Assembly (NCBI GenBank): GCA_022432975.1
Contig: CM039512.1
Location: 38,751,936 to 38,815,935 of the forward strand
Direction: 5' to 3'
From: Begonia masoniana
Taxonomy: Eukaryota; Streptophyta; Magnoliopsida; Cucurbitales; Begoniaceae
Length of the DNA stretch: 64,000 nucleotides
In this document: positions 33,959-44,303 of the stretch, piece by piece
How the letters are laid out: each line of letters begins with the position of its first letter
How positions within the stretch are numbered: the stretch's first letter is position 1
The notes under the pieces: model-generated
The model's database searches: none
The model's input: the letters and a program-made list of their open reading frames with translations, nothing else
What the model was told of the DNA's origin: nothing
Translations under genes and position numbers: made by a program

Positions 33959-35000
33959 TGTAACACCCGGTTTTGATGTGATTAATATTCTAATAAATAA
34001 TGACATTTTTGTAATATGTCAGATTAAGTCTGTTATACGAACAGAAAGCATTATTAGAACCCTAATGATTAATATGAGTTTTAGGAGAAATATGGAAAGT
34101 TTTGGAATCTTAACGCTAAATTTTGAGGTTTTGTGTTTCTCGTAACACAAAGGATATTTTGGTAAAAATAGTAAATGAGGTCCGATTTACAAACGGACAG
34201 TTTTAATAGAACCCTAGCAACAAATCGGAGTTATTGGTGAACTAAGGAAATTTGGAGAAAATGAATTGTTAGCGAATTAACAAAACAAATATAAAAACAA
34301 AGGAAGGGCAAAAATGTAATTTGCCAAGACAATTTCATTAAAACCACAATTTCCTTCTCCTTCTCCAGAACACTTCACGATTTCTTCCTTTCTCTTTTCC
34401 CCTCTCGGCGACTTCATTTCTCCCTCACGACGTTCTCCTCTCTAACGACCAACGCTTCTCCGATCAATCATCGTCCTTCACGTTTTCTCTTCCAAACCCA
34501 ACCCGAGGTACGATTCTATGGTTTTCGGAAGGCTTAATTCGGATTCTAGAGAGCATGTCGATCGATCGCCAGAAGGGGCGATCAATCGACATGTATATTG
34601 GCAAACTCTCTGGAAAAACCAGAGAGTTAGCCGATCGATCCCTTGCAAGGGCGATCGATCGGCTCTTACGAGCTACGCTCTGGATGAAATTCTAGAGCGG
34701 CAGCCGATCGATCGCTAGAATGAGGCGATCGATTGACTGTATATGGGCCAATCGATCGACTGTCAAATGGTCGATCGATCGCCCCTTTGTTTTTCTTGTT
34801 TCGGACGTTTTTGCCCTTGGCTTCTACACTGTGTTTTCCCTCAGTTTTATACGTTTCTTTAATATATTTTTGAGACGATTTCAACGACTAGGACTTTGAT
34901 TTAGAATAATTAGAAGTCTAAATTAACTTAACGTTTTAAAATGAATAGAAAATGAAAAATTTTATGCAAATTTTAAGGGTATAGAATAAGGGACGTCACA
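33959..35000 (+). repeat. Element C 3' LTR, internally deleted
   Basis: First roughly 590 bp match the 5' LTR from 23700. At about 34545 it jumps to the hairpin/GATCGATCG cassette (34550-34795), skipping both inferred exons, and ends GGACGTCACA. The deletion spans about 1.6 kb. The cassette includes a perfect 10-bp stem AACTCTCTGG / CCAGAGAGTT. Confidence 0.85.
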
Positions 35001-35473
35001 AATGTGGCCGTCCCGTTGAGTGGGTCCGCAACGTATGCCTATTCCTTTTAACAACAAATAAGTGAAGAGTATAGGGAAATAAAAGATACGTAATTAAGAG
35101 ATGTGCATAGTTGGAGATTAGGTATGGCTGTCCCGTGAGAGTAGTTCGCGACGTGTGCCTCCTAACCCTTTCTCCGAGGAATGTGGCCGTCCCATTGAGT
35201 GGGTCCGTGATGTGTGCCTATTCCTTCTAACAATATGTATGTGAAGTGGAAACGAGAACGAGAATGAGAGCGAGAACGAGAACGAGAACGAGAACGAGAA
35301 CGAGAACGAGAACGAAAACGAGATGAGATGGTAGAAATTGCATATGCTAGGCTGTGAGACGCATTTATTCATTATTGCATTACTTGCTTAGCGTTAGGCT
35401 AATAGTTGAATTCTTTGATGTAGGTGATGAAGATTTAGTAGGTGAGATCCAAGAGCATGTCCAGGACTAGGGC
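35001..35473 (+). repeat. Host LTR J, internal piece
   Basis: Contains two copies of a block with GTGGCCGTCCC.TTGAGTGGG (35004 and 35182) and a 6-bp GAGAAC/AACGAG array at about 35255-35326. It ends in a terminal-exon-like segment (35424-35470) reading GDEDLVGEIQEHVQD then TAG. Solo LTR N is inserted at the stop codon. Confidence 0.7.
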
Positions 35474-36257
35474 TGTAACACCCGGTTTTACAGGTTTTTA
35501 ATTTTACGATATATAATGGCATTTTTGTAAATATGTCAAATTAAGTCCGTTTTGCGAACGGAAAGTTTTAATAGCGCCCTAATAATAAATTAAAATTATT
35601 GCTAAAATAAGGAAAATTTGTAGAAAACAAATTGTTAGTTAATTAACGAAACAAGAGGAGAAATAAATAGGAAAACAAATGAAAGGGCAAGATGGTAATT
35701 TGGCAAGGCAAAAATTTATAAAATTGCACAATCCCACGATTTTCACTCTGCCACTTCTTTCGCTATAAAACCCTCCAACGGCGATTTCTCCTCTCCCTCT
35801 CACGCGACTTCTCTCTTCCGGCGACAAAGCTTCTCCTCCGGCGAACGAACCTTCACGTTTCTTCTCCGTCTTTGCTCCTTAGGTAAGAATCTACAGTTTT
35901 GGAGCTTTAGATTTCGATTTCTAGAGTTTAAACGTTTAGGGTTCGTTTAGGATTTTGTTAAAAATGTGAGGTTTGAAATCGATAGGTTTAGCGAGATTAC
36001 GCCTCTAATAGATGTATTGATGGTTATTGGACATAATTAGTCTGTTTAGTGATGAATATTGGAGTTTTTGGTTGTTGAAGAACTTAGGAACTCCATTAAT
36101 GGAGGTTAGGAATTTACGAGTGCGAATTGTTCGATGAAATGCCTCAATGAGATAAAATAGAGTTTTAGGAAAACTTCCTTTAGCTAAGAGTTTCGTTTAG
36201 CCTTTAGAACGGTTTATATGAATTTAGTTCTAATAATGGAATGGTGAAATGTTTTAG

Positions 36258-36302
36258 GTGACGAAGCTCGGAACGAGGTACTCGAATTGCAAAGGACGAG
36301 AG
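36258..36302 (+). other. LTR exon 2 candidate (45 nt), solo LTR N
   Basis: Acceptor TTTTAG, donor GTAAGTCTTCG. Open in the shared phase (DEARNEVLELQRTR), then GD in the next exon. Confidence 0.5.
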
Positions 36303-36833
36303 GTAAGTCTTCGTGCTTTGTTTGGCCGATTTGGCCTACATCAAGAGTTATGACGTTATTGAGGATATTGGGGAATTCCGTAGTTGTAGAGTAAGTGGTT
36401 GGGTAGTTTAGGAGTATAGGTCGTGGTGTGTTTTCTAAGATTTATTGTTTGTTAATTATGAATTGTGCAATATGAACTGTACATGCATCACACTCTTTCA
36501 AAATAGCATGAAAATGAGTTTCTACACGGTTTTATAAAAAGAACAGAATTAATAAAGAGAAACGAATTCACGTACTCTCGGTCACGACGGGGTGGGGTTC
36601 AGACATGACTGTCATGTGGGTGAAGCTTGTTTTTCCCCCGGTAGATGGAAAGAGCTGTCTAACCGCCAGACGTGCCCTCTCCATCTGGTGAGAGTAGACC
36701 TCGGTGACATCCCGCTATGTAATGTAAGGATTAAAATGACTGCATGATTTTATGAACGACATATTCACAACATGCATTTGCATTTATGTAGATTTACTTA
36801 GCCTGTAGCTCATAGAATGTCTCTATGGTGTAG

Positions 36834-36880
36834 GTGACTTTGATACAGGTGAGGATGATATTCCTCCACCCGACGCATGA
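36834..36880 (+). other. LTR terminal exon candidate, solo LTR N
   Basis: Follows GTGTAG; reads GDFDTGEDDIPPPDA then TGA. Confidence 0.5.
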
Positions 36881-37334
36881 GCAGATTGATGGAGGGTGGC
36901 CTGCGAGAGTGCGCTATGCAGTCGAGATGTTTTGACCCGTGGGGGTAACAATTAGGTATTTTGAGGATTTTGGGTTGTTTTGGGTTAATAGGTATTGATA
37001 TGGAGTACATGATAGGGTGCTTGGTACTGAAGAGGGTATATGGTGATATTTTGGCATTTACTGAAATTTTTTGGTTGTTGAATTTCGTAGGGATTTTGCT
37101 TAGTTTTTAAACGGAACTACGCAGTTCGTTTTCAGGAAATTTACTTCATTTTTAAACGCTTGGAGTCGTATTTATAGTGATGGGTAAATTGAAGGATGTG
37201 TGAGTGATTTTATGTTAAAAGTGTTTAGTATGTTAATTGGTGTTGAAGTTGAAGGGAAGAGTAGAGCAATATAGATGGTAAGAGCGTGGAGTGAAGGAAA
37301 AAGAAAGAATGAAGAGTGGAAGAGAGGAGGCAGC

Positions 37335-37645
37335 TCTCTGGAATTTGGATTTCAGAGAGCATGCTGATCAATCGCAAGAGGGGGAGATCGATCGGCATAT
37401 ATGTTGGTAACTCTCTGGATTTTCAAGAGAGGTTGTCGATCGATCGCAAGAAGGGGCGATCGATTGGCTACCTTACTATGGCCGGTCTCTGGATTTTCCA
37501 GAGCGTGTGTCGATCGATCGCCTGGTAGGGGCAATCAATCGGCTAGTTGTGATTCGGGAGGGGCGATCGATCAAGCGATTGATCGCCTGACATCAAATCA
37601 CCACAGCCGGTCGATCGGCTGAAATGACCGATCGATCGGCTAATG
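37335..37645 (+). repeat. GATCGATCG/hairpin cassette of solo LTR N, three units
   Basis: Three successive units, each a CTCTGG...CCAGAG-type hairpin (37336, 37412, 37489), a short spacer, then two GATCGATCG-like palindromes around a purine-rich loop such as CAAGAAGGGG. Further palindromes follow to 37645. This is the clearest example of the cassette. Confidence 0.8.
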
Positions 37646-37869
37646 TTTTTATGGGCAAAATGCCCCTTTTGCCTTGTGGTTCGCCTGCTGATTTCTTGCT
37701 TCTTTTATGTGTCTACGTTAAATGTGTTTTCCTTAACAATTTTTCAACTAATTACAATGATACAAATTTTATTTAGAGGTCTAAAAGTTAGAATGTTACG
37801 AGTGTTATAGAAACGAAAATAAAAAAAAAAATTACGAGAAATTAAGGTATAAGAATGAGGGTCGTTACA

Positions 37870-37952
37870 AGGGCGGTTGGAGGAGTACTCTCGTACGACG
37901 ATCCGGTTGGTTTGTTAGGGCAATTTAATCTGAGTTGTGGCAGTGGTTGAAG
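37870..37952 (+). repeat. Host LTR J, piece between N and H
   Basis: Resembles the B-family LTR (GTTGGAGGAGTAC, GTTAGGGC) read in plus sense. Ends at the insertion of solo LTR H. Confidence 0.6.
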
Positions 37953-39619
37953 TGTAGCTACCCTAACACTGTACCCTTATTTCCCGTATTATATTTTATT
38001 TTTTATTTTTTCATCATACTCTTTTACTATCCTAGTAAACCTCGTGACTCTTGAGCGGAATTTAAATCGGAAACTAAACTGTTAAAACGTTGGAATCAAT
38101 TCTTAAAACACTTAAACAAAACTTAAAATAATTGAAATAAAACAATTAAAAGCAATTAAATCCATCGGCCAACAATCAAGGGACAGAAGGGACTTTTGTC
38201 CTGAAATCAACAAGGGCGATCGATCGCCCAAAATCGGCGATCCATTGCCATCACCAAAAATGGGAGGGGCGAATGATCGCCCCTCACTGTGGTGAACGAT
38301 CGACTCGCGATCGTTCACCTGGCGATCGATTCGCCCATGTTGGGCGATCGATTGCCACGCTCCCTGGATTTTTCCAGGGAGTAGCGATCCTTTGTGGCGA
38401 TCGATCACTTGAGGGATCGATCGCCAAGTCCGCTGAAAATTTATTTTCCAGCGAACTTGCATAGATTCCCCCCCCCCCCCCCCCCCCCCTTTTTTCCTTC
38501 TTTCTTCCTACATACAACATACACTTCGTTTCATTTACTCTATACAACCTCAACATCTCATACACCCCAACATTCTTCATAATTTCCTAACGCCAACCAT
38601 ACCTACTCAAGACGTCTTTAGCACGAAATACATTTTCATGAAAACAAATTGCATGCATCCGTTTAAAAACTAAACAATTCCTCCTGTTTTTAAATCACTA
38701 ACCATTCCCACGAAAACTATCCAAAAACATCCAAAAGCAATTTATAAAAACCGGTTTCCAAAACGTTTAAAAATCTCTTAACATAAAACTATCAACTAGT
38801 CCAGATCCAAACATCCTATAATGTTCTATTTGTACAAATATTTTACCTAAACATTTTCTATCCAAAATAACCCAAAATACCTACATACATCCCCACGGGT
38901 CATGAAACGCCTCGATTGCGCTAGCACACCCCCGCGAACCATCCTCTGTCAACTGCATCACTCCTCGGGTGGAGGGATCTCACCCTCACCTATATCCTAA
39001 TCACCTACACCATACAGACACACTATGAGCTAAAGGCTCAGTAATTTTCATAAGTGCAATGCATGCTGTGCGTATGAGTTTAAGAAATCATGCAACATTT
39101 TCTTATCATTACGTCACATACATATTGTCACTGAGATATCAGCTCGCTAAATGGAAAGGATTCATCCTGCGGTCGGACAACCCTTTCTATCTAGCGGAGG
39201 GGGGTACATGCTCACACAAACAACAGCCATGCCTGAGCCCCACCTCGCGTGACCAGATAACAAATTACGTAGATTCATTTAGTTTCAGGCGATGTGGTAT
39301 TGTGACAAACCCCTTTGTGCCTACACAATAGATCAATAGCCTCCTTTCAGACCATATCTCTTTTCATGAAAACATCGTGCAGAAGTTCATTTTCTATGCT
39401 CTTTTAAAAACCATGATGCATGAACACGTGCATAATATAACATTCAACATATATACCATCAAGACAATAAAAAACATAATGTATATTCTACATATATACC
39501 ATCAAGACAATAAAAAGTATAACCTACAAAAGAATTAATCTTAACTACCCAACCAAAGCATATAAACAAGCAATTCACCAATGATCCTCGACGCGACATC
39601 GACGTACGGTGTAGGCCAA
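37953..39619 (-). repeat. Solo LTR H, left (3') part
   Basis: Minus-oriented LTR whose end reads TGTAGCTACCCTAACAC on the plus strand. It carries a hairpin/GATCGATCG cassette at about 38215-38460, a run of about 20 C at 38469-38488, and a terminal exon copy at 38958-39004 with one in-frame TAG. Element D splits it after GCCAA (39615-39619). The whole LTR is 37953-39619 plus 58277-59280, about 2.67 kb. Flanking TGAAG and GGAAG are an imperfect target duplication. Confidence 0.8.
38958..39004 (-). other. LTR terminal exon candidate, solo LTR H (with stop)
   Basis: Minus sense follows TGTAG; GD, TAG, then DIGEGEIPPPEE and TGA. The early stop shows decay of this copy. Confidence 0.45.
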
Positions 39620-40958
39620 TGACACGGGGTCCCTTAGAAAAGGGTCCCGTGTATAACCCACAAAAAATACTCGGTTGTGTGCTAGTGATTAATACTTGAA
39701 TAAGGGAAGGAAAATACTAAAATAAATGCAAGAAATAAACAAGGAAATTATCAAGATGATAGCCAAATTATATATGATGTTAGAAGGAAAGAAATATGAA
39801 AAAAGATAAAGAGGAAGAGATGATAATATTTGTTAGGAATGAAAAGAAAGCATAAGGCCAAATAAAGAAGAAAATAACATAAATAAAGGTGGGTGTGTGA
39901 ATATTGTGGAGCTGAAATAGAAAGGTGATGTTGTGTGCAAAGTGAAGACAATAATAGTAAAGAAATACCATTGGTGGATCCGAGGAGCGAGCTTACGGTT
40001 TAAGCTCCCGGATACACGTTTCCCGTGAGAAAAACGACCACCGTAGGCCGGGAATTTCTTCCTCGTTTCAACTCCCAATGGAGAAGATGAGGAAAAGTAT
40101 AAGAGCTAACCTAGCAACCCTAGCTAGGCTAGCAATGGAGGCTAACTCTTCTCGGTTCAAGGAACCAATGAAAAATACCCAAGGAAACCCAAAGATATTA
40201 AGGGGAAATACTAGTATATTGATAGCCAAAAGTTGTTTACAATCACTAATACCATGCATTTATAGAAGTCCTAGGTGGATTAGGGCCATTGGATCAAGAA
40301 AATAATCAATGGCATGGAAAAAAAACTCGAAAAAGGCCGAAGTGGACCGATCTGTGCGTGCAGGGGCGCGCCAACCAGCGAGCAGCGTGCGCCCACTGGC
40401 CTCTCCACGCGCGCCAACTCAGCAGCAGCGAGGCGCGCCCACGTGAAGCTGCCCGCGCGCGCTTCAGCTTGTCTGCCCGCGCTCCTCCGCCTGCCCGTGC
40501 GCGCGCCAGCGAGCTCCAATCTTCAATCCGAGCCATTTTTGAGCCAATGGTCCAGATTTTTCCAAGTCACCCATCCATGCCCTTACCCACTCATGTACCT
40601 GCAAAACCATACCTTTGGATGTGGGCTCTTCTTTGGGCCGGGTATTTCTTTGAGCTCGATTTGTGGAGGCCTCTTTTCCTTTGAATTGTTGAACTTACAA
40701 CAACCCATAATCCACCACCATACATCTAGTCAATTTCAAGGCCCGAGAAGACAAATTCTCATAGGGCTGTCAGCAAGCTCCGTGCGAATGCTCCAACGGA
40801 TGGCATGGTAAGGCTTCTCCTCATCCTCCTTAGTCGGCTCCCAAGTGAAGTCCATGAGTGAATCGAAACCTGCAAAAAGAGACAAGTCGTTAGAACATTG
40901 AATAGTTAAATTTTGTGCCCGGGTTTGTGATCTAGTAACGGGCCCACGAGGCACGTCA
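39620..40958 (-). repeat. Element D 3' LTR
   Basis: Holds the end of the integrase frame at its right side and otherwise no coding sequence. GC-rich block at 40350-40520. A track frame there (40289-40684) has no domain and is not conserved as a protein. Confidence 0.95.
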
Positions 40959-41320
40959 TCCCCTCCGGGTGGCTGAGGATTTGACCTCAAATCCGTTAGC
41001 TCAGCCTCCTCTTCATGTCCTAATTCTCCAATATAAGGGGACAAATCTTGCACGTTGAAGGTGGATGATATCCTATAATCGCCAGGTAACTCCAATTTGT
41101 AAGCATTGTTATTTATGCACTCTAAAACTTTGAAGGGGCCTTCAGCTCTAGGTAATAGTTTGCAGCGTCTTTTGGCGGGAAAGCATTCTTTCCTAAGGTG
41201 TATCCACACCAAATCTCCAACATTGAAAATTACCTCCTTTCGTCCTTTATTCGCATGCTTCGTATAATTGGCGTTATTCTTCTCAGTGGTTTGATGAACC
41301 TTTTCATGCAACTTTTTCAT
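40736..41320 (-). pseudogene. Element D integrase C-terminus extending into the 3' LTR
   Basis: A 195-codon frame that continues pol after a frameshift near 41320. It begins KKLHEKVHQTTEKN, has the GPY-like segment RAEGPFKVLECINNNAYKL and SSTFNVQDLSPYIGEL. It then crosses the LTR edge at 40958 into VTRSQTRAQNLTIQ and LFAGFDSLMDFTWEPT, ending in the LTR. The LTR part is repeated in the 5' LTR at 58040-58271 with few changes (SQTRAQNLTVQCSND). In CRM elements such a tail is linked to centromere targeting. Confidence 0.85.
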
Positions 41321-42178
41321 CTGCTCTGCTTTATTAGGTCCTGGGTTGGAATAGGAATAAGTGTGATGGGTGTGTTCGGGTTAAAGTCATATACTACCTC
41401 AAAAGGCATTTGCTGGGTGGTGGAATGAAGGCTTCGGTTGTAACCAAATTCAATTTGGGGTAGTACGATATCCCAATTGGAGAGATTTTTTCCGATGACA
41501 CTTCGGAGAAGGGTACCCAAGGTCCTATTGACCACTTCCGTTTGGCCATCCGTTTGGGGATGAAAGGATGTACTAAAACATAATGTACTCCCCAACTTCT
41601 TCCATAAAGTTTTCTAAAAAGTGCTCAAAAATTTAGTATCGCGATCTGACACAATAGATTGAGGCACCCCATGGAGTCTAACTATCTCCTTGAAGAAAAG
41701 GTCGGCTATAGCAGCAGAATCATCAGTGTTATTGCAGGCGATAAAATGTGCCATTTTGGAGAATCTATCCACAACCACGAGTATAGAGTCTTTATTACGT
41801 CCCGTTCGTGGTAACCCCAAAACAAAATCCATGCTAATTTCTACCCAAGGGTGTGTAAGAACTGGTAAAGGAAGGTAAAGTCCTTGGGGTAGAAGTTTGC
41901 TTTTGGCCTTCTTACAAACAATACACTTTTCGACATAGTGGTGTACGTCTTTCATCATGTGAGGCCAATGAAATTTTTCTTTCAATAGCTCAAGGGTTTT
42001 CTTTTTCCCAAAATGCCCAGACAATCCTCCTCCATGAGCTTCTTTAATGAGACATTGTCTAAGACTGCAATTAGGAATACACAATTTCCCATTCTTTAAT
42101 AGAAATTCATCGATAAGACTATATCCTCCTTCAACCTTAGTTTCGCAAACGTGATAACTACGAACTTCAGTGATGCTA
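41317..42178 (-). pseudogene. Element D integrase zinc and catalytic domains
   Basis: Two frames (41614-42084 and 41317-41595) separated by a TAG. The zinc domain shows [10 protein letters not shown] and [10 protein letters not shown]. The catalytic core has D in [14 protein letters not shown] in [11 protein letters not shown] and E in [15 protein letters not shown]. Integrase inserts the cDNA into chromosomes. Upstream the frame begins abruptly after a deletion that removed RNase H (joint at about 42155-42225). A frameshift near 41320 separates it from the C-terminus. Confidence 0.85.
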
Positions 42179-42225
42179 TTAGGCTAGTCCATGAAAACTA
42201 CGAACTTCAGTGATGCTATTAGGAG
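42155..42225 (-). other. Deletion joint with templated 26-bp repeat in element D pol
   Basis: The stretch containing ACTACGAACTTCAGTGATG occurs at about 42157-42183 and 42196-42223. In element sense the first copy is normal RT ([11 protein letters not shown]). The second copy is followed at once by sequence from just before the integrase zinc domain. RT thumb and RNase H, normally about 250 residues, are missing between. Confidence 0.75.
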
Positions 42226-43393
42226 TGGGCCACTCCTTGATGGCTTTGACCTTATCCTCGTCCGCTTCTAAGCCATCCTTCGAAATTATAAAACCCAAAA
42301 AGTAAACTTTCTCTTGTCCAAAGGAGCACTTACTCAAATTCCCAAACAATTTAGTGTGACGGAGGGTTTGGAATAACATCCCGAGATGGTTGACATGTTG
42401 TGGGAGGTCGCGACTATACACCAAGATGTCATCGAAATACACGACAACAAATTTCCCAAGGAATTCCTTAAGAACATGATGCATTAACTGCATAAAGGTG
42501 CTTGGGGCATTTGTAAGATCGAATGGCATAACCATCCATTCAAACAATCCGTATTTTGTTATGAAGGCGGTCTTCTATTCATCACCCTCTTTCATCCGTA
42601 TTTGGTGATATCCGCTCTTCAAGTAAACTTTGGAGAAAATTGATGCTCCACTCAATTCGTCCAACATATCTTCTAACCGAGGGATAGGATACCTATACTT
42701 AATGGTTATTTGGTTGATAGCCCTACTATCAACACACATTCGCATAGAGCCATCCTTTTTAGGTACCAACAAGGTAGGTACAGCGCATGGGCTCATCGAC
42801 TCTCTTATGTATCCTCTCCCTAATAATTCTTGGACTTGATCTTGTAATTCTTTTGCTTCTTCAGGCCTCATCCTATAGGCCGGTCGATTTGGTAACATAG
42901 CACTGGGTTGGAGGTCGATTTTATGTTCTATTCCTCTAATCAGGGGTAACGAGGGCGGTAGTTCTTCAGGAAAAACATCTTGATAGGCCTTAAGTAGGTC
43001 TTGTATCGGTGGGGGTATCTCACCTAATTCCATAACACGGTCTCTAAATAAAACAAGAATCACCATTTTTCCTTTAGTTACTGTAGCTCTTATTCCCTTT
43101 TTGGTCATCAAAAGATTTTCTTTAATCTTTTCTTCCTTCCTAACCGCATCGTCATGAGCGATTTGTTCAGGGGTCATAGGAAGTAACTTGATATTCCTAC
43201 CTCCGAATTTTAAACTATAGTTATTGAGGTAACAATCATATTGAACCCTACGGTCATAAAGCCATGGTCGTCCTAATAGAAGATGACTAGCTTTCATAGG
43301 AACGACGTCATAAGTAACCGAGTCCTTATATTTTCCGATAGTAAAATTAATAGTCACTTGTTTGGTCACTTTGATGTCATCTCTATCATCCAA
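42179..43393 (-). pseudogene. Element D reverse transcriptase
   Basis: Frames 42575-43393 and 42179-42547, separated by one TAG where tryptophan is expected (KEGDE then KTAF). The RT shows the motifs PYRMRPEEAKEL-like segment (AYRMRPEEAKELQ), VPKKDGSMRMCVDSRAIN, YPIPRLEDMLDEL, and the catalytic VVYFDDILVYS. The N-terminal part also carries the protease C-terminus (LLLGRPWLYDRRVQYD). It ends at [11 protein letters not shown], where the deletion begins. Confidence 0.9.
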
Positions 43394-43544
43394 CCATTTT
43401 AACTTGTATGGCTTAGGGTGACTAATTCTAATCCAGCTTGCTCACCATATCTTGGGAAGCTACATTAACGCAACTTCCACTATCAATGATCACAGAACAT
43501 ACTTTATCTTTGACTGCATATCTACTTTGTAAAATGTTCTCGCG
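43394..43544 (-). pseudogene. Element D protease active-site region
   Basis: Minus sense reads VIIDSGSCVNVASQDMVSKL, with catalytic D-S-G. The frame then hits stops through a shift before reaching the 42575-43393 frame (YKLKWLDDRDD). Confidence 0.8.
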
Positions 43545-44141
43545 TTAGTAGTCCTCCTCAACATTTTTAGAAACAAGGGCTCTTCTAATCACCATTAACA
43601 AGGGCCCATCTTGAGCAGCACATTCATCCGACTCGTGCTCGCTCTCGTCTTCTACCTTTTCTTCTTCTTCTCTATCAAGGTATTGTCCTTCGTCATTCTC
43701 GCTCTCCCATTCTCCGGTAGATTCTTTGATAACCATCACTCGACGGTTAGAGCATTCATTGGCGTAATGTCCCTTGCCTAAACACTTGTAGCATTGGACA
43801 TCACGGGCTCGTAGTCCTTTAGATGTAGTGGCTTGATTTTTGTCCGTCAGAGGGGGTTTGTTTTGATTGAAGGGAGTCTTAGGTGGCCAATTACGGTTAA
43901 CCGACCTTTTATCTTCGTTCTCCATGGAGTTTTGGTTTGTCTTGATCTAGATGCCTATGTGGAAAATTTAGTGGGAAGTTGGTTTTAACGCTTTCTTTGG
44001 AGTTGTCTTTCCACCGTGAGGGCGAGTTGAAGGACCATGTCCATGGTTTTCAATTGTTGTACTTCACCGCATCTCCAATATCGCGGTTGAGACCTCGAAT
44101 GAATCTCGCGATGAGTTGCTCTTGGGGTTCATCAATAGCAT
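43545..44141 (-). pseudogene. Element D gag, C-terminal part with zinc knuckle
   Basis: Right after the G insertion the frame reads IDEPQEQLIARFIRGLNRDI, a common gag motif, then a frameshift near 44070 (QQLKTMDMVLQLALTVE in the next frame). The 126-codon piece 43545-43925 has a CCHC knuckle CYKCLGKGHYANEC followed by NRRVMVIKE and a long acidic tail (EEEEKVEDESEHESDE). Confidence 0.85.
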
Positions 44142-44303
44142 TGTAACACCCCCGAACCCGCCCTAGCTCGGAGCGCTACTTTGCTAACCAATCCCACGTT
44201 AAAACCTCATATCAAAATAAACCTAACACCCGAGGATTTAAAACTAAATCTCCTGAACCTCTTTACGTCATACCTAGCTGCCTAGACTCTTCCCCTATAT
44301 CCT

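Larger units (their letters stand above)
23700..35000 (+). mobile_element. Element C: gutted Tekay-type retrotransposon
   Basis: Plus strand. The 5' LTR is 23700-26317, primer site 26322-26334, gag remnant 26481-26955, interior without pol, polypurine tract 33944-33958, and 3' LTR 33959-35000. The two LTRs share their first roughly 600 bp (TGTAACACCCGGTTTTGATG start), and the 3' copy lacks about 1.6 kb of the middle. Solo LTR P sits in the interior with duplication GTTAG. The left flank CACGT and right flank AATGT do not form a target duplication, which points to rearrangement after insertion. Confidence 0.8.
35474..37869 (+). mobile_element. Solo LTR N (Tekay-type, 2396 bp)
   Basis: Starts TGTAACACCCGG and ends GGGTCGTTACA. 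Target duplication AGGGC at 35469-35473 and 37870-37874. No interior, so it arose by LTR-LTR recombination. It has the full module set: CT-rich leader with donor at about 35880, exon 2 at 36258-36302, terminal exon at 36834-36880, and a three-unit hairpin cassette at about 37335-37645. Confidence 0.95.

Noticed and set aside
38469..38488. Run of about 20 C as a regulatory G-quadruplex site
   Set aside because: A single homopolymer run of uncertain length next to a cassette; more likely slippage or sequencing noise.
40280..40811. Arginine/alanine-rich frames in the D LTR
   Set aside because: Result of a GC-rich block; the copy at 51059-51406 has shifted and shortened frames, so no protein is conserved.
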